DNA of 64,000 nt from assembly GCA_014058105.1 (NCBI GenBank), contig JACGCM010002202.1, forward strand, positions 186,001 to 250,000, given 5' to 3'. Positions 34,331 through 47,214 of the stretch are shown here, in pieces (the first letter of the stretch is position 1; every line of letters starts with the position of its first letter). This DNA comes from Kingdonia uniflora (taxonomy: Eukaryota; Streptophyta; Magnoliopsida; Ranunculales; Circaeasteraceae). Under the pieces are notes generated by a model that made no database searches, had not been told where the DNA came from, and saw only the letters and a list, made by a program, of their open reading frames with translations. The translations under genes were made by a program, and so were the position numbers.

Positions 34331-34439
34331 TTTTGAGTTTTTTATGCCGAAATTCTCTAGCAATGTTCCTCTAGTAGTCATATTATTATAGGTTTATGTG
34401 TGAACCTTAATGAAATGCATAGACGGGAAGAGAAAAAAA

Positions 34440-35010
34440 AAGTTGAAATTTCTCAAGACTACTCTACATGAATCAATATCTTTAAGAAGTAAATCTAAAT
34501 ACAACTTCAACTGTAAAATTATAATAATGACGATTTCCTCATTTCCCACATCAAATCTATGTAAACAGGAATTCCTTCTGCACAACAGACCTAAAATACA
34601 AGTAAAGTATGTCCACATCAAAGCCCCAAGTCAAGTATGTCCTTAATAGAAAATGGTAAGTAAAACTGAGATTACAAAAAAAAATCCAAAATCAGCAGAC
34701 CGTGTTTCAGAGGCATATCCATTTTCAATAGCAATAGTCGTATACAGTTTCCAAATAATGCAAAAATGTTTTTTACTTACACTCGTTAAAGACAATCTTT
34801 GGATAACTAACATAACAATTAAGCATCATTTGGTGATAAATTCTATTCAAGCATAAAATATACTGGAGTTTTCAAGGTGTCGCATAATAATCAAAATTAT
34901 AAAGACACAAATCTAAGTACAACTTCGACTTTAGGAATATATTAACATTGATTTCCTCATTGCCCTTGTCAAATCTATTTAAACAGAGATACTGGCACCT
35001 GCAAAGACTA
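34440..35010. repeat. Tandemly duplicated noncoding segment
   Basis: 34470-34570 and 34890-34990 share an AAATCTAA.TACAACTTC, GATTTCCTCATT, TCAAATCTAT.TAAACAG order. This indicates an old direct duplication with about 420-bp spacing. No coding signal is seen. Confidence 0.5.
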
Positions 35011-35089
35011 TAAGTATACAACAATATCAGCACTAAATTTTCAATTAAAAGAAACACACCTTATGTAGAATATAAAGTTTAGAACCTGT

Positions 35090-35470
35090 AAAATAGCTTT
35101 CCTTTTGGCTTAGCAAACAACAAGTAATAAGAAAAAGCAACAGCAACTAGTACTCTGGTGAAAACAGCAGTAGGTACTAATGTTAACAAACAGCGGCAAT
35201 CACTTAGATAGCAACAATAGCAAACAGCGCAGCAGCAATGGTAACTGCAGTTGTACAGGTCTGCAGGTAGAGGTAACAGCAATGGTAAACATCGGCAACA
35301 ACTAGAGCAAGTCTAGTTTGTAGCGTTAGTAGCAGCAGCAAGAACAACTCTGGGAACAGGCAGGAGGAAGAACTGATCGCAGTTATAGGCAGTAGGAAGA
35401 AACTTAGTTGTAAACAGCAGCAACAGGTTATACTCCGGTAACAAACTATAATAGCTTTGGCAATGAAACA
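35090..35470. repeat. AGC/AAC-rich low-complexity tract
   Basis: Irregular CAGCAACAG/GTAACAG runs, with no protein family recognised in any frame. Confidence 0.6.
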
Positions 35471-35489
35471 AACAACAAATAGTAACAGC

Positions 35490-36131
35490 TCGAGGCGTGG
35501 ATCACACTCTCTTTAAAGAGTATTTCGACCTACCTCGGGTACAGGTAAATGGTCTGATCTCTCTCAGGATATAAAATAATAATATTTTCACACCTCAGGT
35601 AAACCGTACAAATCGAATGAGAGAAAAAGAGTCTTAACACAAATAGAAAGAGATGAAACTGTTATCTCTCTATTTTTATAAGGTGGTAATAAATGTATAT
35701 ATAGAGAGAGGTTGGCAGTATATATAGAGAGAGGTTTGCCAACGACTCTTTCTCTATTCAAATCGTGTAGGAAAGATTAGGGTGAGCCTAGCCAAAAGGG
35801 CCCCCAAGGCCTCCAGAGCCAATTGCCTAATCCCAATCCCAATCCCAAGTCCGAGTCGGCCAGGCCCAGCCTATCGGGCCGCCTGAGAGAGGTTCAAGTC
35901 TGCCTAGGGTATAAAATCCCCTCACACACTCACATACTTATATATTTTCTCTATGTCGTATGTTACACACATTTCGTATAGGTACTACCTTATATGTTTA
36001 GTTCTTCTATTATTTATAAACAATGTGGGACTAAACTTTAGGCTATAGTTTAGGAGTCACATAAAATAGATGACAATGAGGTCATGGGTTCAAGGCTCAA
36101 AATGAGGTACAAAATTTGAAAAATTCCAACA
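35490..36131 (-). repeat. Copia 3' LTR (lower boundary uncertain)
   Basis: The upper edge is clear: on the minus strand GTGGGGGATTG (polypurine tract) is followed by TGTTGGAATTTTTCAAATTT, the LTR start. The other edge is not defined because no second copy lies in the window. Confidence 0.55.
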
Positions 36132-38020
36132 ATCCCCCACTTATAAAAAACTTCCCAAAAAAGGAGAAATGAATGAGAAAAGAAACGAGAGTACGGTTGC
36201 GATATATAGAGATGTACTTAAGTAAAGGTGTCCTTAGACTTGAACCTTTACGTAGTAGACAATCTTCAACGTATAAGAATAATTAGTGATCAGAGTCTTG
36301 AACTCATTATTCATTTTTATACAGTGAGGAAAACTACATACAACCCTACCAAGTACAATTTCTAAATGCTAACACATTTTGGCCATGTGCTTAATCCTAG
36401 TATAGGTGAAGGATTTAAAGAATTTAGCCTAATTCTCATAGGAAGCGGCCGCACTTTCACAATAACCTCTATGAGTCTATTAAGAATGTTCTTGTAGCTA
36501 GACACCCCACTCAAGAATGAGATATATAACTCATTAAGAGTTTAAGAAACTCATTCTCACAGTCGCTGCAAGATATCATGCATATATACAGTATGTATAA
36601 CGAGATTATCTCTGGAGTGACAAGCTCCTAATTGCATGATTCTATATCACAATAATTTGTTTTTTCCATTGAACCTATTTCTTGAGATCTTCAGTCATTT
36701 AGGTTGGGTTCCAACCACTTGTGATTCTATAATAAGCTTTTGTCCCATCCCTAAGGATGTACTCCAAACTTTATCACGAGACAGTCATTTCGTTAAAGGA
36801 TCTGCCAAGTTGTTTTCCGATCTTACAAAATCCACTGTAACAGTACTAGATGTGAGATAACCTCTCATCGTACTGTGTTTACGACGTATCGCTAACTTCT
36901 AACCATTATCGTAATTGTTCCAACTCTGGCTATCACAGCAGTACTATCCGAGTGGATCAGAATTGGCGGTATAAGCCTACTCCATAAAGGAATATAAGAC
37001 AAAAGGTCTTTCAAACAACTTGCTTCCTCACTAGCTGCAGCTAGTGCCACTAACTCAGACTCCATAGTCGACTGAGCTAGAATCATTTGTTTCTTGGATC
37101 TCCAAGAAACCGATCCGCCAGCTATACTAAACACGTATCTGCTGGTGGCTTTGGAATCATCCGAAAATGAGTTCCAATCTGCATCGCTAAATCTATCAAG
37201 GACCGCGGGAAACTTTTGATAATGTAAACCCAAGTTCATGGCCATTTTCAGGTACCGCATAACTCGATCAATAGCACCCCAGTGCGCTAAACCTGGTTTA
37301 CTTACGAATCTACATAGAACCCCTAATCCATAAGCTATATCGGGTCTAGTATAGTCTGTAGCGTAGGGAAGGCTACCAATAATACTTGCGTATTCTTTCT
37401 ATCTAATTGCCTCCCCCAAGTTTTTTAAAAGTTTAACTTGTGGATCACAAAGAGTACAAGCAGGTCTACGATCAAAATATTTGTACTTCTTCAAGATCTT
37501 CTCAATGTAATGAGATTGATCAAGAGTAATACCAATGTCTGTGTGTGTGATCTTCAGGCCTAAAATTACAGTAGCCTCACCTAGGTCCTTCATATCAAAA
37601 TTATTATTAAGCATGTTCTTGGTTTCTAAAATGAAATCAAGTGTAGAACAAAAAATAAGTATATCATCAACGTATTGACATATCATAATACAACTTTCAC
37701 CAGATAATTTATAATATAAGCATTTATCAACAACGTTAATCTTAAAACCATTTGAAAGAAGTAATTGGTCGGTCATGTCGTGCCACTATTTTGGAGCTTG
37801 CTTTAGACCGTATAAGGTCTTGCTCAGCTTGTAGACTTTGTGTTCCTCACCAGGTATCACAAAGCCTTCAGGCTGGTCCATTTATAATTCTTCTTCAAGC
37901 TCTCCATTTAAAAAAGTAGTTTTAACATCTATTTGGTGAATAATCAAATCGTGCACGACAGCAACGTCAATAATACTCTAATGGTTGTCACACGAGTAAC
38001 TGAGGAATAAGTTTCTAGAA
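36132..38020 (-). pseudogene. Copia RT and RNase H (3' half of pol)
   Basis: Minus-strand frames give the RT catalytic block (CLYYKLSGESCIMICQYVDD, with YVDD at about 37680) and DMKDLGEATVILGLKITHTD (37776-37399). The RNase H follows (FSDADWNSFSDDSKATSRYV, QSTMESELVALAAASEEA, 37260-36892). Between and upstream of these are stops (for example near 37400 and 37790) and degraded linker. Gag and integrase are missing. The domain order RT then RNase H next to the LTR is that of Ty1/copia. Confidence 0.85.
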
Positions 38021-39204
38021 TATATTTCCTCTATAGTACTCTAATGGCTACTGTTTCTGGAATATGTTCCTCTATAGTACCATCTGGTAACTGGGGAATA
38101 AATTTCCTCTTTCTGTAGATTAAGTCTTCGCAGTGCCTACGGTGAATAACCCTCAACTAGTTATCCTATTGAACCTAGATCTTGGGATCCTCCAGTCGGC
38201 TAGGTTAAGTTACCATTGAGTTAACTCATGGGAAAAAACTTTAATCTCATTCCCCTCGATGTGCAGTTTACTTGCCCGCTTGACAACCCTTGTTATACAT
38301 GGATCCTCTAGGTTGTCTTGCACTCCAAACTTAATGGAGATAATTCAATCTCGCAAGTAATAGTTTCATGGTATCGGCCAATGACAAATATGTCATGACT
38401 TACCACAAGGAATATCCTCTTTAAACTTTCTACCACTCACGTTGTTTGTCGGTCGGACTTTATCCAACATATTGAACTCAATTTCATTATGCATCCGGTT
38501 ATATTAGTTTGTTTTGAGGAATTCCAAAACAGGTGCTGTACAACATTAAATTATAATCATTATTTTATTCAAATACGTATTAGTCATCGGGTTTAACCTA
38601 ATAAATCATAAAGATTTTTTTCAGCAGCTGCAACCTTATCATGACTTTGGAATATCTATATTATAAATCATAGTTTTGTCCCACATGGAAATGTTTGCCC
38701 CGCGTGGCTTCGTTTGTCCTATGTAGCGGTGCAAAGAGCTGACTAAGACAAAATCTTGGAAGAATTTATAGCACTTAATCTTCTCCCCACTATATCGCAT
38801 TCTCATGTAAGAAAAAAAAACAAAAAAAAACTCATCTGTGATCAATTTTCTCTCCCTTAAATCATCATAAATACCATGTTAATTCCCATCTTCTCCAAAA
38901 TTTACTCATTGATTCTTAAAAAAAACCCTCATATATTTATCATTAAATACAAAAGCCAAATCTCTTATTCATTTCTAATGGAATCCCTAAAGCTCAATGG
39001 TGTAACCTTTCTCTCTCTCTCTCTCTCGGATATGTTATGTTATGTTAATTTTTTTTAAATCATCATTAAGGGTTTTCTACTCTGCTCAACGAAGCTCTGT
39101 CATCGCTCTCAAAGAATCTATGTGGTTGCCCTCAAAGAATCTCTAGCAAGGCATGTTCATACCCTATTTTTCATTTGGGTAAACTTAATTTAATCTCTAA
39201 AATC
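38021..39204. other. Degenerate copia-related and intergenic DNA
   Basis: 38020-38110 holds short direct repeats (GGAATA...TTCCTCTATAGTAC, twice or more). 38140-38200 resembles 36650-36710 (ATTGAACCTA...CTTG.GATC..CAGTC...TAGGTT), suggesting a second decayed copia copy. No gene is seen in 38500-39204. A short TCTCTCTC tract lies at 39011-39028. Confidence 0.45.
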
Positions 39205-39755
39205 TGTTAGAGCCGCAAGCCCGGAAGCCACAAACTCCAAGTTGATTTGAGTTAGCTACAAACAATCACAAACAAAGAAACACACAACAAAAAGTTTATA
39301 GTGGTTTGGCAAATTGCCTACGTCCACTTCAAGAGAGAGAGAAAGAGTTTATTCAATGCCCCAATTATAATCACTCAAGCCCAATTTTGAATTTCTCACT
39401 CAAGAAATCCCCCAAATGTTCTCACCAAAAAATTGTCAAAGGGTGGCTCACAAATGACTTAGGTTTCCATTTATATACTAGGGAAAACCTTTTACAATCG
39501 CTTAAATCTCATGGCAAACAAGAGATTCGAAAACCATAACAAAAATAAACGAGTTACCATATTTCATTCGAACGAAATAGGGGGTCGTTCGAACAAAAAA
39601 TGCGTATGGGCTAAAATTCCAGGGGGATTTAAGGGTCGTTCGATCGACTTGGGCTCCTGGGCCAAAATTCTAGGGGGATTCAAGGGCCGTTCGAACGGAT
39701 TCAAGGGTCATTCGAACGACCAAGGCCCATACCCAAAAATCCTAATTTCTCTACA
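39205..39755 (-). repeat. Copia 3' LTR
   Basis: TGTTAGAGCC...TTTCTCTACA on the plus strand. Contains TTCGAACGA-type palindromes at 39565-39720. Homologous to 43142-43674 and 33241-33739. Confidence 0.9.
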
Positions 39756-40073
39756 ATTCTCCACCTCGGCAAAGATTTCCCAAACCAAACGAACCGAATT
39801 CTGAGCCGAACATAGAAACCAACAAAATAGACCCAAACAAACACTCTCTACCATCAAATGTCTTCAAAGACCCAAACATACGAATGGCCCAAGGAAACCA
39901 ACCAAAACCAAGCGTCCTCAAAAGGACCAAATCCAAACCAGGCATCCCAAAGGACCAAGAAGCAAAACAAATGTCCCAAGGAAACAAAATCGACTCCACC
40001 AAATCAATGGTTGCCTACATATCTCTGTAGATCAAGTCGCTCGTAGTTCACACAATCCCTATGAGGGGCCAAA

Positions 40074-40420
40074 TCAATCCATAGGAAAAAGATCCTTCTC
40101 TCTATCTCTATAAATCTCCATATCAAGTGCCCGTTTGTACCGTTGTCTTGAAAACCTCCTCAAACCGTACAATGATTTCTTCATCAATTGACGCACATCT
40201 TCCTCTTTAACAATAGTAAACCCACTAGGCTGAGTCATATTGATCTCTTCCTTCAACTTCTCATGTAAGAGCGCCGTCTTAACATCGAGATGTTACAATT
40301 TCAATTCAAATTCGCTACCAAAGCCAATAAGATGCAATTGAAGAAGTATTTTACCACTAGTCTTGCCTTGAAGCGTAGCACTATCTTGAGATCCTTATTT
40401 CCTTTTGTAAACCCATTTAC
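40074..40420 (-). pseudogene. Copia RT scrap
   Basis: MKEEINMTQPSGFTIVKEED followed by QLMKKSLYGLRRFSRQRYKR is the copia RT block before the YVDD region. The YVDD part and RNase H are absent, and the frame then runs into noncoding DNA shared with 33740-34016. Confidence 0.8.
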
Positions 40421-41405
40421 CACCAATTGCCCTCTTACGAAGAGAATACATTTCTTCCATCCTTGCTCCCTCCCAATATTTAGCCGTGGAAGGAACACTT
40501 TTAGCAATCGGTAGTGCATAGGCTACCATGGTCTTTACCTTTGGAAGTACCATGTCCTTTATAAGCCAATTCGATTTGATTACATCCCTCTTTGGTTTAC
40601 TCTTTGCGATTGAATCCACAATCGAAGTCTCATCATCCATACTGCCAAATATTATATATTCATCCGTGTCTTTATCATTTAGAATATGTATTAATGGCTC
40701 ATCACCCGTTGTCATACCGGTAGATGACACCCCCTTTAGTACAAAACTCTCTGGCCAATGTGAAGATGCATAAATATCCACCCGCTGCAATACCCCCCTG
40801 GTTGTCTTTTCTGTGTACTCAGAGTCATGTGACTTCATCATAGTAGCCTCATCAAAAGTGACATCTCTGTTCAGAATGATCATCTGGCCTCTCGTATCCC
40901 ATAACTTGTAGCCTCTCATACCATTCTTCTTATCCAGAAAAATAGCCTTCCTTGCTTGCAGGTCCAACTTGCCATCCTTAATATAATAGTATGCCGGACA
41001 CCCAAATATACGAAGAGTATCATAATCTGTAACAGGTTTTCCCGACCAAACTTCCATTGGTGTCTTACCCTCAATTACAGCCAAAGGCAACCCATTAACG
41101 AGATAGCATGCATATGTCAAAGCCTCAGCCCAAAACGCCTTGCCCAATCTAGAATTTGACAACATACACCCCACCTTCTCTAGCAAAGTACGGTTCATGA
41201 GCTCAACTACCCCATTTTTTTGCGGTGTCTCTCTAACTGTGAGGTGTCGAACTATCTCCTCGTCCCGACATACTTGCAAAAATGGATCACTAGTGTACTC
41301 TCCACCATTATCCAAACAGAGTACCTTGATCTTTTTGCCAATCTGAGTCTCAATCAACCTCTTCCACGTCATAAAAATTTTTAGGATTTTATTATTTCTC
41401 CTCAT
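40395..41405 (-). pseudogene. Copia integrase core and C-terminal region
   Basis: A 336-codon frame with LCLDNGGEYTSDPF (second catalytic Asp), KNGVVELMNRTLLEKVGCML (catalytic Glu region), and the C-terminal PMEVWSGKPVTDYDTLRIFG, FLDKKNGMRGYKLWDTRGQM. A TAG at about 41412-41414, where the family usually has Trp, separates it from the upstream integrase part. Confidence 0.85.
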
Positions 41406-41414
41406 GGTATATAC

Positions 41415-42056
41415 CTATATCCGCCTAGAAAAGTCATCTATAAAAGATACAAAATAATGTTTCCCTCCGAGCGATGCATTCTTGGAGGGTCCCCAAACAT
41501 TAGAATGGAAATAATCAAGGGTTCCATGAGTACTATGGATAGCGGTGCCGAACTCTACCATTGTCTGCTTGCCCAAAATACCGTGTTCACCAAATTCTAA
41601 TTTGTACACCTTGGCATCTTTCAATATCCCCTGGTTTGCAAGAACTCTCAAAGACTTTTCCTCAGCATGCGCCAAACGCATATGCCATAGCCGAGTGGTA
41701 TCTATGGAAGTGGTCTCCTCCTTTTCCGCGGTAGAAACCTCACCAAGAACAGCTGTACCATCCAAATAGTATAAGTTGTTACTTCTTCTGTGACCCTTCA
41801 ATATCACCATGGCTCCCTTAAGAACCCTCTTTACCCCATTCTCAGACACAACCTTGTAGCCTTTTGTTTTAAGTAAACCTGTCGAGATAATGTTCTTCCT
41901 CATCGTCGAAATATTCCAAACCTCATCTATCTCTTTAACTAACCCATTGTGCAATTTTAGTCGAATAGTACCTATCCCCATGATTCGGCAATGACCATCA
42001 TCCCCCATTAACACCGCTCCACCTTCAAGCTTCTTCAAACTAGAAAACAAACCCAT
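41415..42056 (-). pseudogene. Copia protease end, pre-integrase and integrase N-terminus
   Basis: The frame carries GDDGHCRIMGIGTIRLKLHN, KRVLKGAMVILKGHRRSNNL, RLWHMRLAHAEEKSLRVLAN (GAG_pre-integrase HHCC start), then SNVWGPSKNASLGGKHYFVS and FIDDFSRR with the first catalytic Asp. The zinc knuckle lies just upstream in another frame (KKMGHWKIDCPTLKKEK, 42270-42220). Confidence 0.85.
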
Positions 42057-42301
42057 TTCAGGACAACTGTGATAAGTAGTACCCGAATCTAAAATCTATT
42101 CTTTGTATCACTAACACATGCACTAGAAGTTATAGTAAAAGAGTAATCTGAATCATTACCTCCCATTTTCGTGTCCTGAGCCAAATTTACAGAAGAACTC
42201 AATTTTTTTACTTTCTCCTTCTTAAGCGTAGGACAATCAATTTTCCAATGACCCATTTTTTTTGCAAAACGAGCATTGGTCATTACCCAATTTGTTATTA
42301 T

Positions 42302-43027
42302 TTAAACCGCAGCCTTTCGACTTTGATCGAAGGTTGTTACACTCGTCTTCCTCTTGTCCGGGGATCCTCCTCGAACCATCAATACCTTGGATGTCGATTC
42401 CTCGGACTCACATTTTTCCTTTCTCCGGTACTCTTGGTTTACAACCGCCTTGGTTACATCCGCGTATTGTAATGAACTCTTCTCGTACGTTATCATCGTA
42501 ACAAAATGCTCATACTCTTTGGGAATCGAGTTCAAGAATAATAGTGATTTGTCTTCATCGCCAACCTTTTCCTCTAGATTCGCCAAGTCGGTTAATAACT
42601 TGGTAAAATCGTTCAACTATTCTTACATACTAATTCCTTATCTCATTTTGAAGCGATAAAGCTTCCTCTTCAAATGGAGTCGATTTTTAATGTTCTTCAC
42701 CAAATACTTCACCTCTAGAATCCTCCAAATTTCTTTTGCAGAGGTTCCATTAATTATAAGGTATTTAATGTCTCGAGCCAAACATGAGAAAATTTGACCA
42801 CAAGCTCTCTTGTTCATCTTCTTCCAAACATTTTCCTCTACTTTATCCAGCTTGTCCTCCAATACCTCATCTAAGTCCAATTGACTTAGTGCATCAATAA
42901 CCTCGTATCGCCACATGCCGAAGTTATTGGTGTCGTTAAAATTTTTAACTTCAACCTTTACATTGTTGAACATCACCGTTGTATTTCTTTTCGGGGCCGA
43001 AGAACTCGATTCAACATCATCTCCCAT
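42302..43027 (-). pseudogene. Copia gag
   Basis: Two frames: 43027-42638 (MGDDVESSSSAPKRNTTVMF, MWRYEVIDALSQLDLDEVLE) and 42616-42302 (LANLEEKVGDEDKSLLFLNS, IPKEYEHFVTMITY), typical of the UBN2-type copia gag. A stop/shift near 42620-42637 breaks it. The start is about 100 bases after the PBS. Confidence 0.85.
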
Positions 43028-43127
43028 ATTTCCCTCAATTTTAATGAACTAACCAAATCAAAAAATAAATTAAAATTGAGAAACCCTAAGTTACCTCAAA
43101 ATCACGCACAACCGAGGAGTCGACCTC

Positions 43128-43139
43128 GCTCTGATACCA
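43128..43139 (-). other. Copia primer-binding site
   Basis: TGGTATCAGAGC on the minus strand, two bases from the 5' LTR end. Confidence 0.9.
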
Positions 43140-43141
43140 TT

Positions 43142-43674
43142 TGTTGGAGTCACAAGCCTGAAAGCCACAAACTCCAAGTTGATTTGAGTTAGCCACAAAT
43201 AATCACAAACAAATAAACATACAACAACAAGTTCATAATGGTTCGGAAAATTGCCTACGTCCACTTTCAAGAGAGAAAATTTTTATTCAATGTCCTAATT
43301 ACAATCACTCAAGCCCAATTTTGGATTTCTCACTCAAGAAATCCCTCAAATATTCTCACCAAAGGATTGTCAAAGGGTGGCTTACAAATGACTTAGGTTT
43401 CCCTTTTTATACTAGGGAAAACTTTTACAATCGCTCAAATCTCGAGGCAAACAAGAGGTCCGAAAACCATAAAAAAAAAAAAAAAAACAAGTTACCAGAT
43501 TTCGTCCGAACGAAATAGGGGGTCGTTCAAACGAAAAATGCATCCAGGCCAAAATTTTAGGGGGATTCAAGGGTCGTTCAAACGACTTGGGCTCCTGGGC
43601 CAAAATTCCAGGGGGATTCAAGGGTCGTTCGAACGACCAAGGCCCAAACCCAAAAAAAACATAATTTCTCCACA
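43142..43674 (-). repeat. Copia 5' LTR
   Basis: TGTTGGAGTC...TTTCTCCACA on the plus strand. Contains an A16-type run near 43471 and TTCGAACGA-type palindromes at 43500-43640. Confidence 0.9.
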
Positions 43675-43774
43675 AAATCAGCTTTCCCCCCTAATTTGGT
43701 GATAAGACCAGAATTTACATGTAAATTTAGTCAATGTCAAATTGTCATTGGCTTAACTGATTGAAATAATTAAT

Positions 43775-43801
43775 GGGGGGGGGGGGGGGGGGGGGGGGGG
43801 G
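43775..43801. repeat. Poly-G tract (about 27 bases)
   Basis: An uninterrupted G run. Its exact length is doubtful in sequenced DNA. Confidence 0.9.
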
Positions 43802-46800
43802 TTGTCACAAAATAATTTTCTCATCTTTTTGGTAGCCGATTTTCATTTATTTCCTCGTACTAGACATCATGAAGGAGCTAATCATTTTGTTTACTTTGAA
43901 GTAAGCAAGCATAACGGGTAAAATCGATCTCTCGCTTTTCTCTATGAGGTAACCCGGATTTCCAATCAAAAGATATATCCAACAATCTGATTTGAAAATA
44001 TGTGGAATCTAAATCTTCCTATGTTTCAAGATCATACCATTTTGGGATTGTGGTAATTAAAGGTAAGAGTTTAGTTTGAATTTCTTAACCCTTTGCTTTT
44101 AAGGAAGATTCGAACTTTTGGTTTTTTTTGTTGTTCTTTGTTTTATATTTTCTTTCAGGCAAGCATGTTGGCAAGATTGAATGGGAAAAGCCTCAGTCAA
44201 TGCCATAGTCCATAGTTTAGGTAAGGGTTATGAATATCTCACACTTTTTATACCACCTTTTCTACATGCAAAAATCTGATTTTTGGCATCATATATAATT
44301 TTTACATTTTTCACCTTATTCTCTAAGCAATATGTTATATTTTTATTTGTCATATAATTTTGGGATTCAGTTGTAGTTGGATTTATATCATAGGATCTTT
44401 AGGGGTTTCAAGTTTGAACTGAATTTAATAAATTTTGAATATATGTGTATTTCAATCTTTCAGGTGATGACTTCTATGAACTCCAAATATCCATCGTGAA
44501 TGAAAGTTCGTGATGTTTAACTCTCTTACAAAATTACTTGAGAAGTTGTTGGAATATTGAGGTTAGTTTCTAAACTATAGTGACTTTATTTTCTATTTTT
44601 CAGCCTAAGCTTTGTAGCAATCCCGTAAAATATTTTTTTCGGGTTTTATTTCGCAATATGAAATACAAGATCTTGCATTGAGGAGAATTTAATTCTCTCG
44701 TAGATTACTTCGAATGTAGCACTGAAGCTCATTTTGATAAACGTAAATTAGGCAGTGGCGATGGAATATGGAAATACTATTTGTGTTCTCAATACGACCT
44801 CAACCTCAAGTAAAATCCATATTCCTATTTTGATGTGTATTACTTTTGGATTCTATAAATGATGTATCAAATTCTATCTTTATGAACACATTTCATTTAT
44901 AAAATATGATAAATGACATGACATACTAGAATCTCAAGCTAGGGTCACAAACTTTGCTTTAAACATGATGTGTCGTATAATATAATCATAGGACGTCAAT
45001 AAAGCTAATCTTACCATAAATTATTCAGCTGAAGATGACATGGTCAGATTCAGATGAGAACAATTTGAATGATATCTTATTTAAATTCAAATTTTTATTG
45101 CATGACTTATACCATTATCCTTTTAGGAGGTAATCATTGAAGTAGAAAGAATATGCGTTGATCTTCACATGGCGGTAAACATCTTTGACTTGAGTTTACT
45201 TTTTTTTTTCTTTTTTTGCATTATCTAAATAATACTTTATATTAAGATTTTCTGATTTGATTCGCTGTAACATCTTTCTCTATACTCAGGTGAATCCTGT
45301 AACATAGAGAAAAGTTAATGTTTTTGACCATAAATGCACATTCCTCACGAATTGAAGTAGAGGATATCAGTCTTGCCTCTCATATTAGACCAAGTAATCC
45401 CTTGATTTTTGTATTTTCCAGAAGTTTCAAAATACCCGAGTATATTTTAATAGGTCTTTTTTGCTCTTTGACCATTGTGAGTCCATTTTATATAAGCTGA
45501 ATTGGAAAATAAAATTAATGGATGATCTGCACTAAAGGCTGAAGCAGAAGACATGCTGAGTTGGTAAGGAAGAACTTGCATATACCAAAAGATAGAATAA
45601 GTCTGAATTCGATGGAAATAACCTGCTAAGACGGAAGAAGTTGTGGGATTTGGTGTAGAACCAACTAAAATTATATCATAGTTGAGGATCACAAAACTAT
45701 GTAAGTTTGTTAACAAAAAGGCTCAGGTGAATTTTGGAGAAAGTTGCTTCGCTTTTGGATACGGGTGAGAGATAGAGAAATGTTCACTTTCCTGATGTAC
45801 TACTGCTTGTAACGTGAATCTGTGAACGCGGAAACTTAATTCGTTTGTGATTAGACCTAAGTTTGAACTAGATCTCAAATAAAGTTTAATAAGAAGAAAA
45901 CTCAACTCTTTTCATAAACAAATTAACTCTACTAACTATTTACTTAAAAACAATAACCTAGATCTTCTATTTTATAGAACACAAGGAGGATTAGAATTAG
46001 GAATCCTAATTCTAATTAAAATAGAAATCTACTAAAATTAGGAAAACTTCATCTTTAACCTTGTGTTGGTTAAACAAATAATACCCTAAATTTTATTTAG
46101 CATCTCCAGCAATGGAGATGCCTAAACCAAAAGTGCATAAATATAAATAGTCCATTGACGGTGAGAATGACCATTAAAGGACAATTCACATCAGTTTGTG
46201 TTGTAGTTTTTGCTTCATCGTCTACAATTAGTTTTTCACCAATCTCAAGAATTTAATGTGGGAGGGTGTTATATGTTGGAGCTAATGTTATTTTGTTTAC
46301 TTAGTATTTGGCTTTTGATTGGAGATAATTCCAGTTTCTATTTCACCATTTGATTTTTCAAATGTATGTATCTTACTGTAACAAAGGGAAGTTGTACTCT
46401 GAAGTTTTCCTTATCTTACATGCCTTTTATTTTTTTTATTCTTTTAAGAAAAAGAATTAACAACGATTTCCTCATTTTGACGGCGTAATCTTTTTTTTAG
46501 ATTTAATCTAGACTCTAGAGGACATGAATTACCGTAGTTACCTAATAAAGCTTGCTTAAAATTGTAGTTGCAAAAAAGATAAGTTTATTGGAAGTTATAT
46601 CAAGGCTATCACCATGTATATTCTGCTCAGTTTTAGCCTTTAGGGGATATTTACCGAAACAATAAGTACATAGTGATACAAAAAGTTGTCGCAGTACTTT
46701 TATCGTATACATAAAGTTGTCGTAGTATATACTATTTAGTTTATTGACTTACAAGCCTCTCCAAAAAAATGTTCATATTTAGCTTATTAAGTGATAAATT

Positions 46801-47214
46801 TGTGTTTGCTCTAGCTATACCAACATTCATCATAAAAGCCTCAAGGCACATATATTTTTCAAAAGATAAGTTCATGGATATATTAGGTTATGCCACAACT
46901 GTCAGATTCCCTCGTTTTATTCTAAGCTTTCAAACTCAGACTTTGTTGGAGATACCCTTACTAATTGCTTAGTTTTGTTATCAATTAGTTCTTCATAGGG
47001 ACACTTACAAATAAAAGTCTTCTCACTTAAGGATTTTTATCAAAATCATTACTAAACCCTTAAATATTCCAAAGTTTCGTTAAGATCACACAAGAATTTA
47101 TAGTCATTCTTATATATGCACTTACTATCTTCACGAACTTAAGCAACCGTGCATAGCACAGGCTCATAACCTAGTTTAATTAAATGGGTGGTGGGGAGAG
47201 CGAGAGAACAAAGT
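43802..47214. other. Gene-poor intergenic stretch
   Basis: About 3.4 kb of AT-rich DNA. Open frames do not exceed about 90 codons and none shows a recognisable family. Possible splice-like signals near 44159 (TTTCAG) and 44462 (TTTCAG) are not supported by coding frames; a noncoding transcript cannot be excluded. Confidence 0.5.

Larger units (their letters stand above)
39205..43674 (-). mobile_element. Copia retrotransposon with both LTRs and TSD, RT-deleted
   Basis: LTRs at 39205-39755 (3') and 43142-43674 (5'), an iMet PBS, a polypurine tract (CCGAGGTGGAGAAT on the minus strand at about 39756-39769), and the 5-bp target duplication AAATC at 39200-39204 and 43675-43679. At 4,470 bp it is shorter than a typical copia of this structure. 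Gag, pre-integrase and integrase are recognisable, but only a scrap of RT remains and RNase H is gone. It could move only with help from an autonomous relative. Confidence 0.93.
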
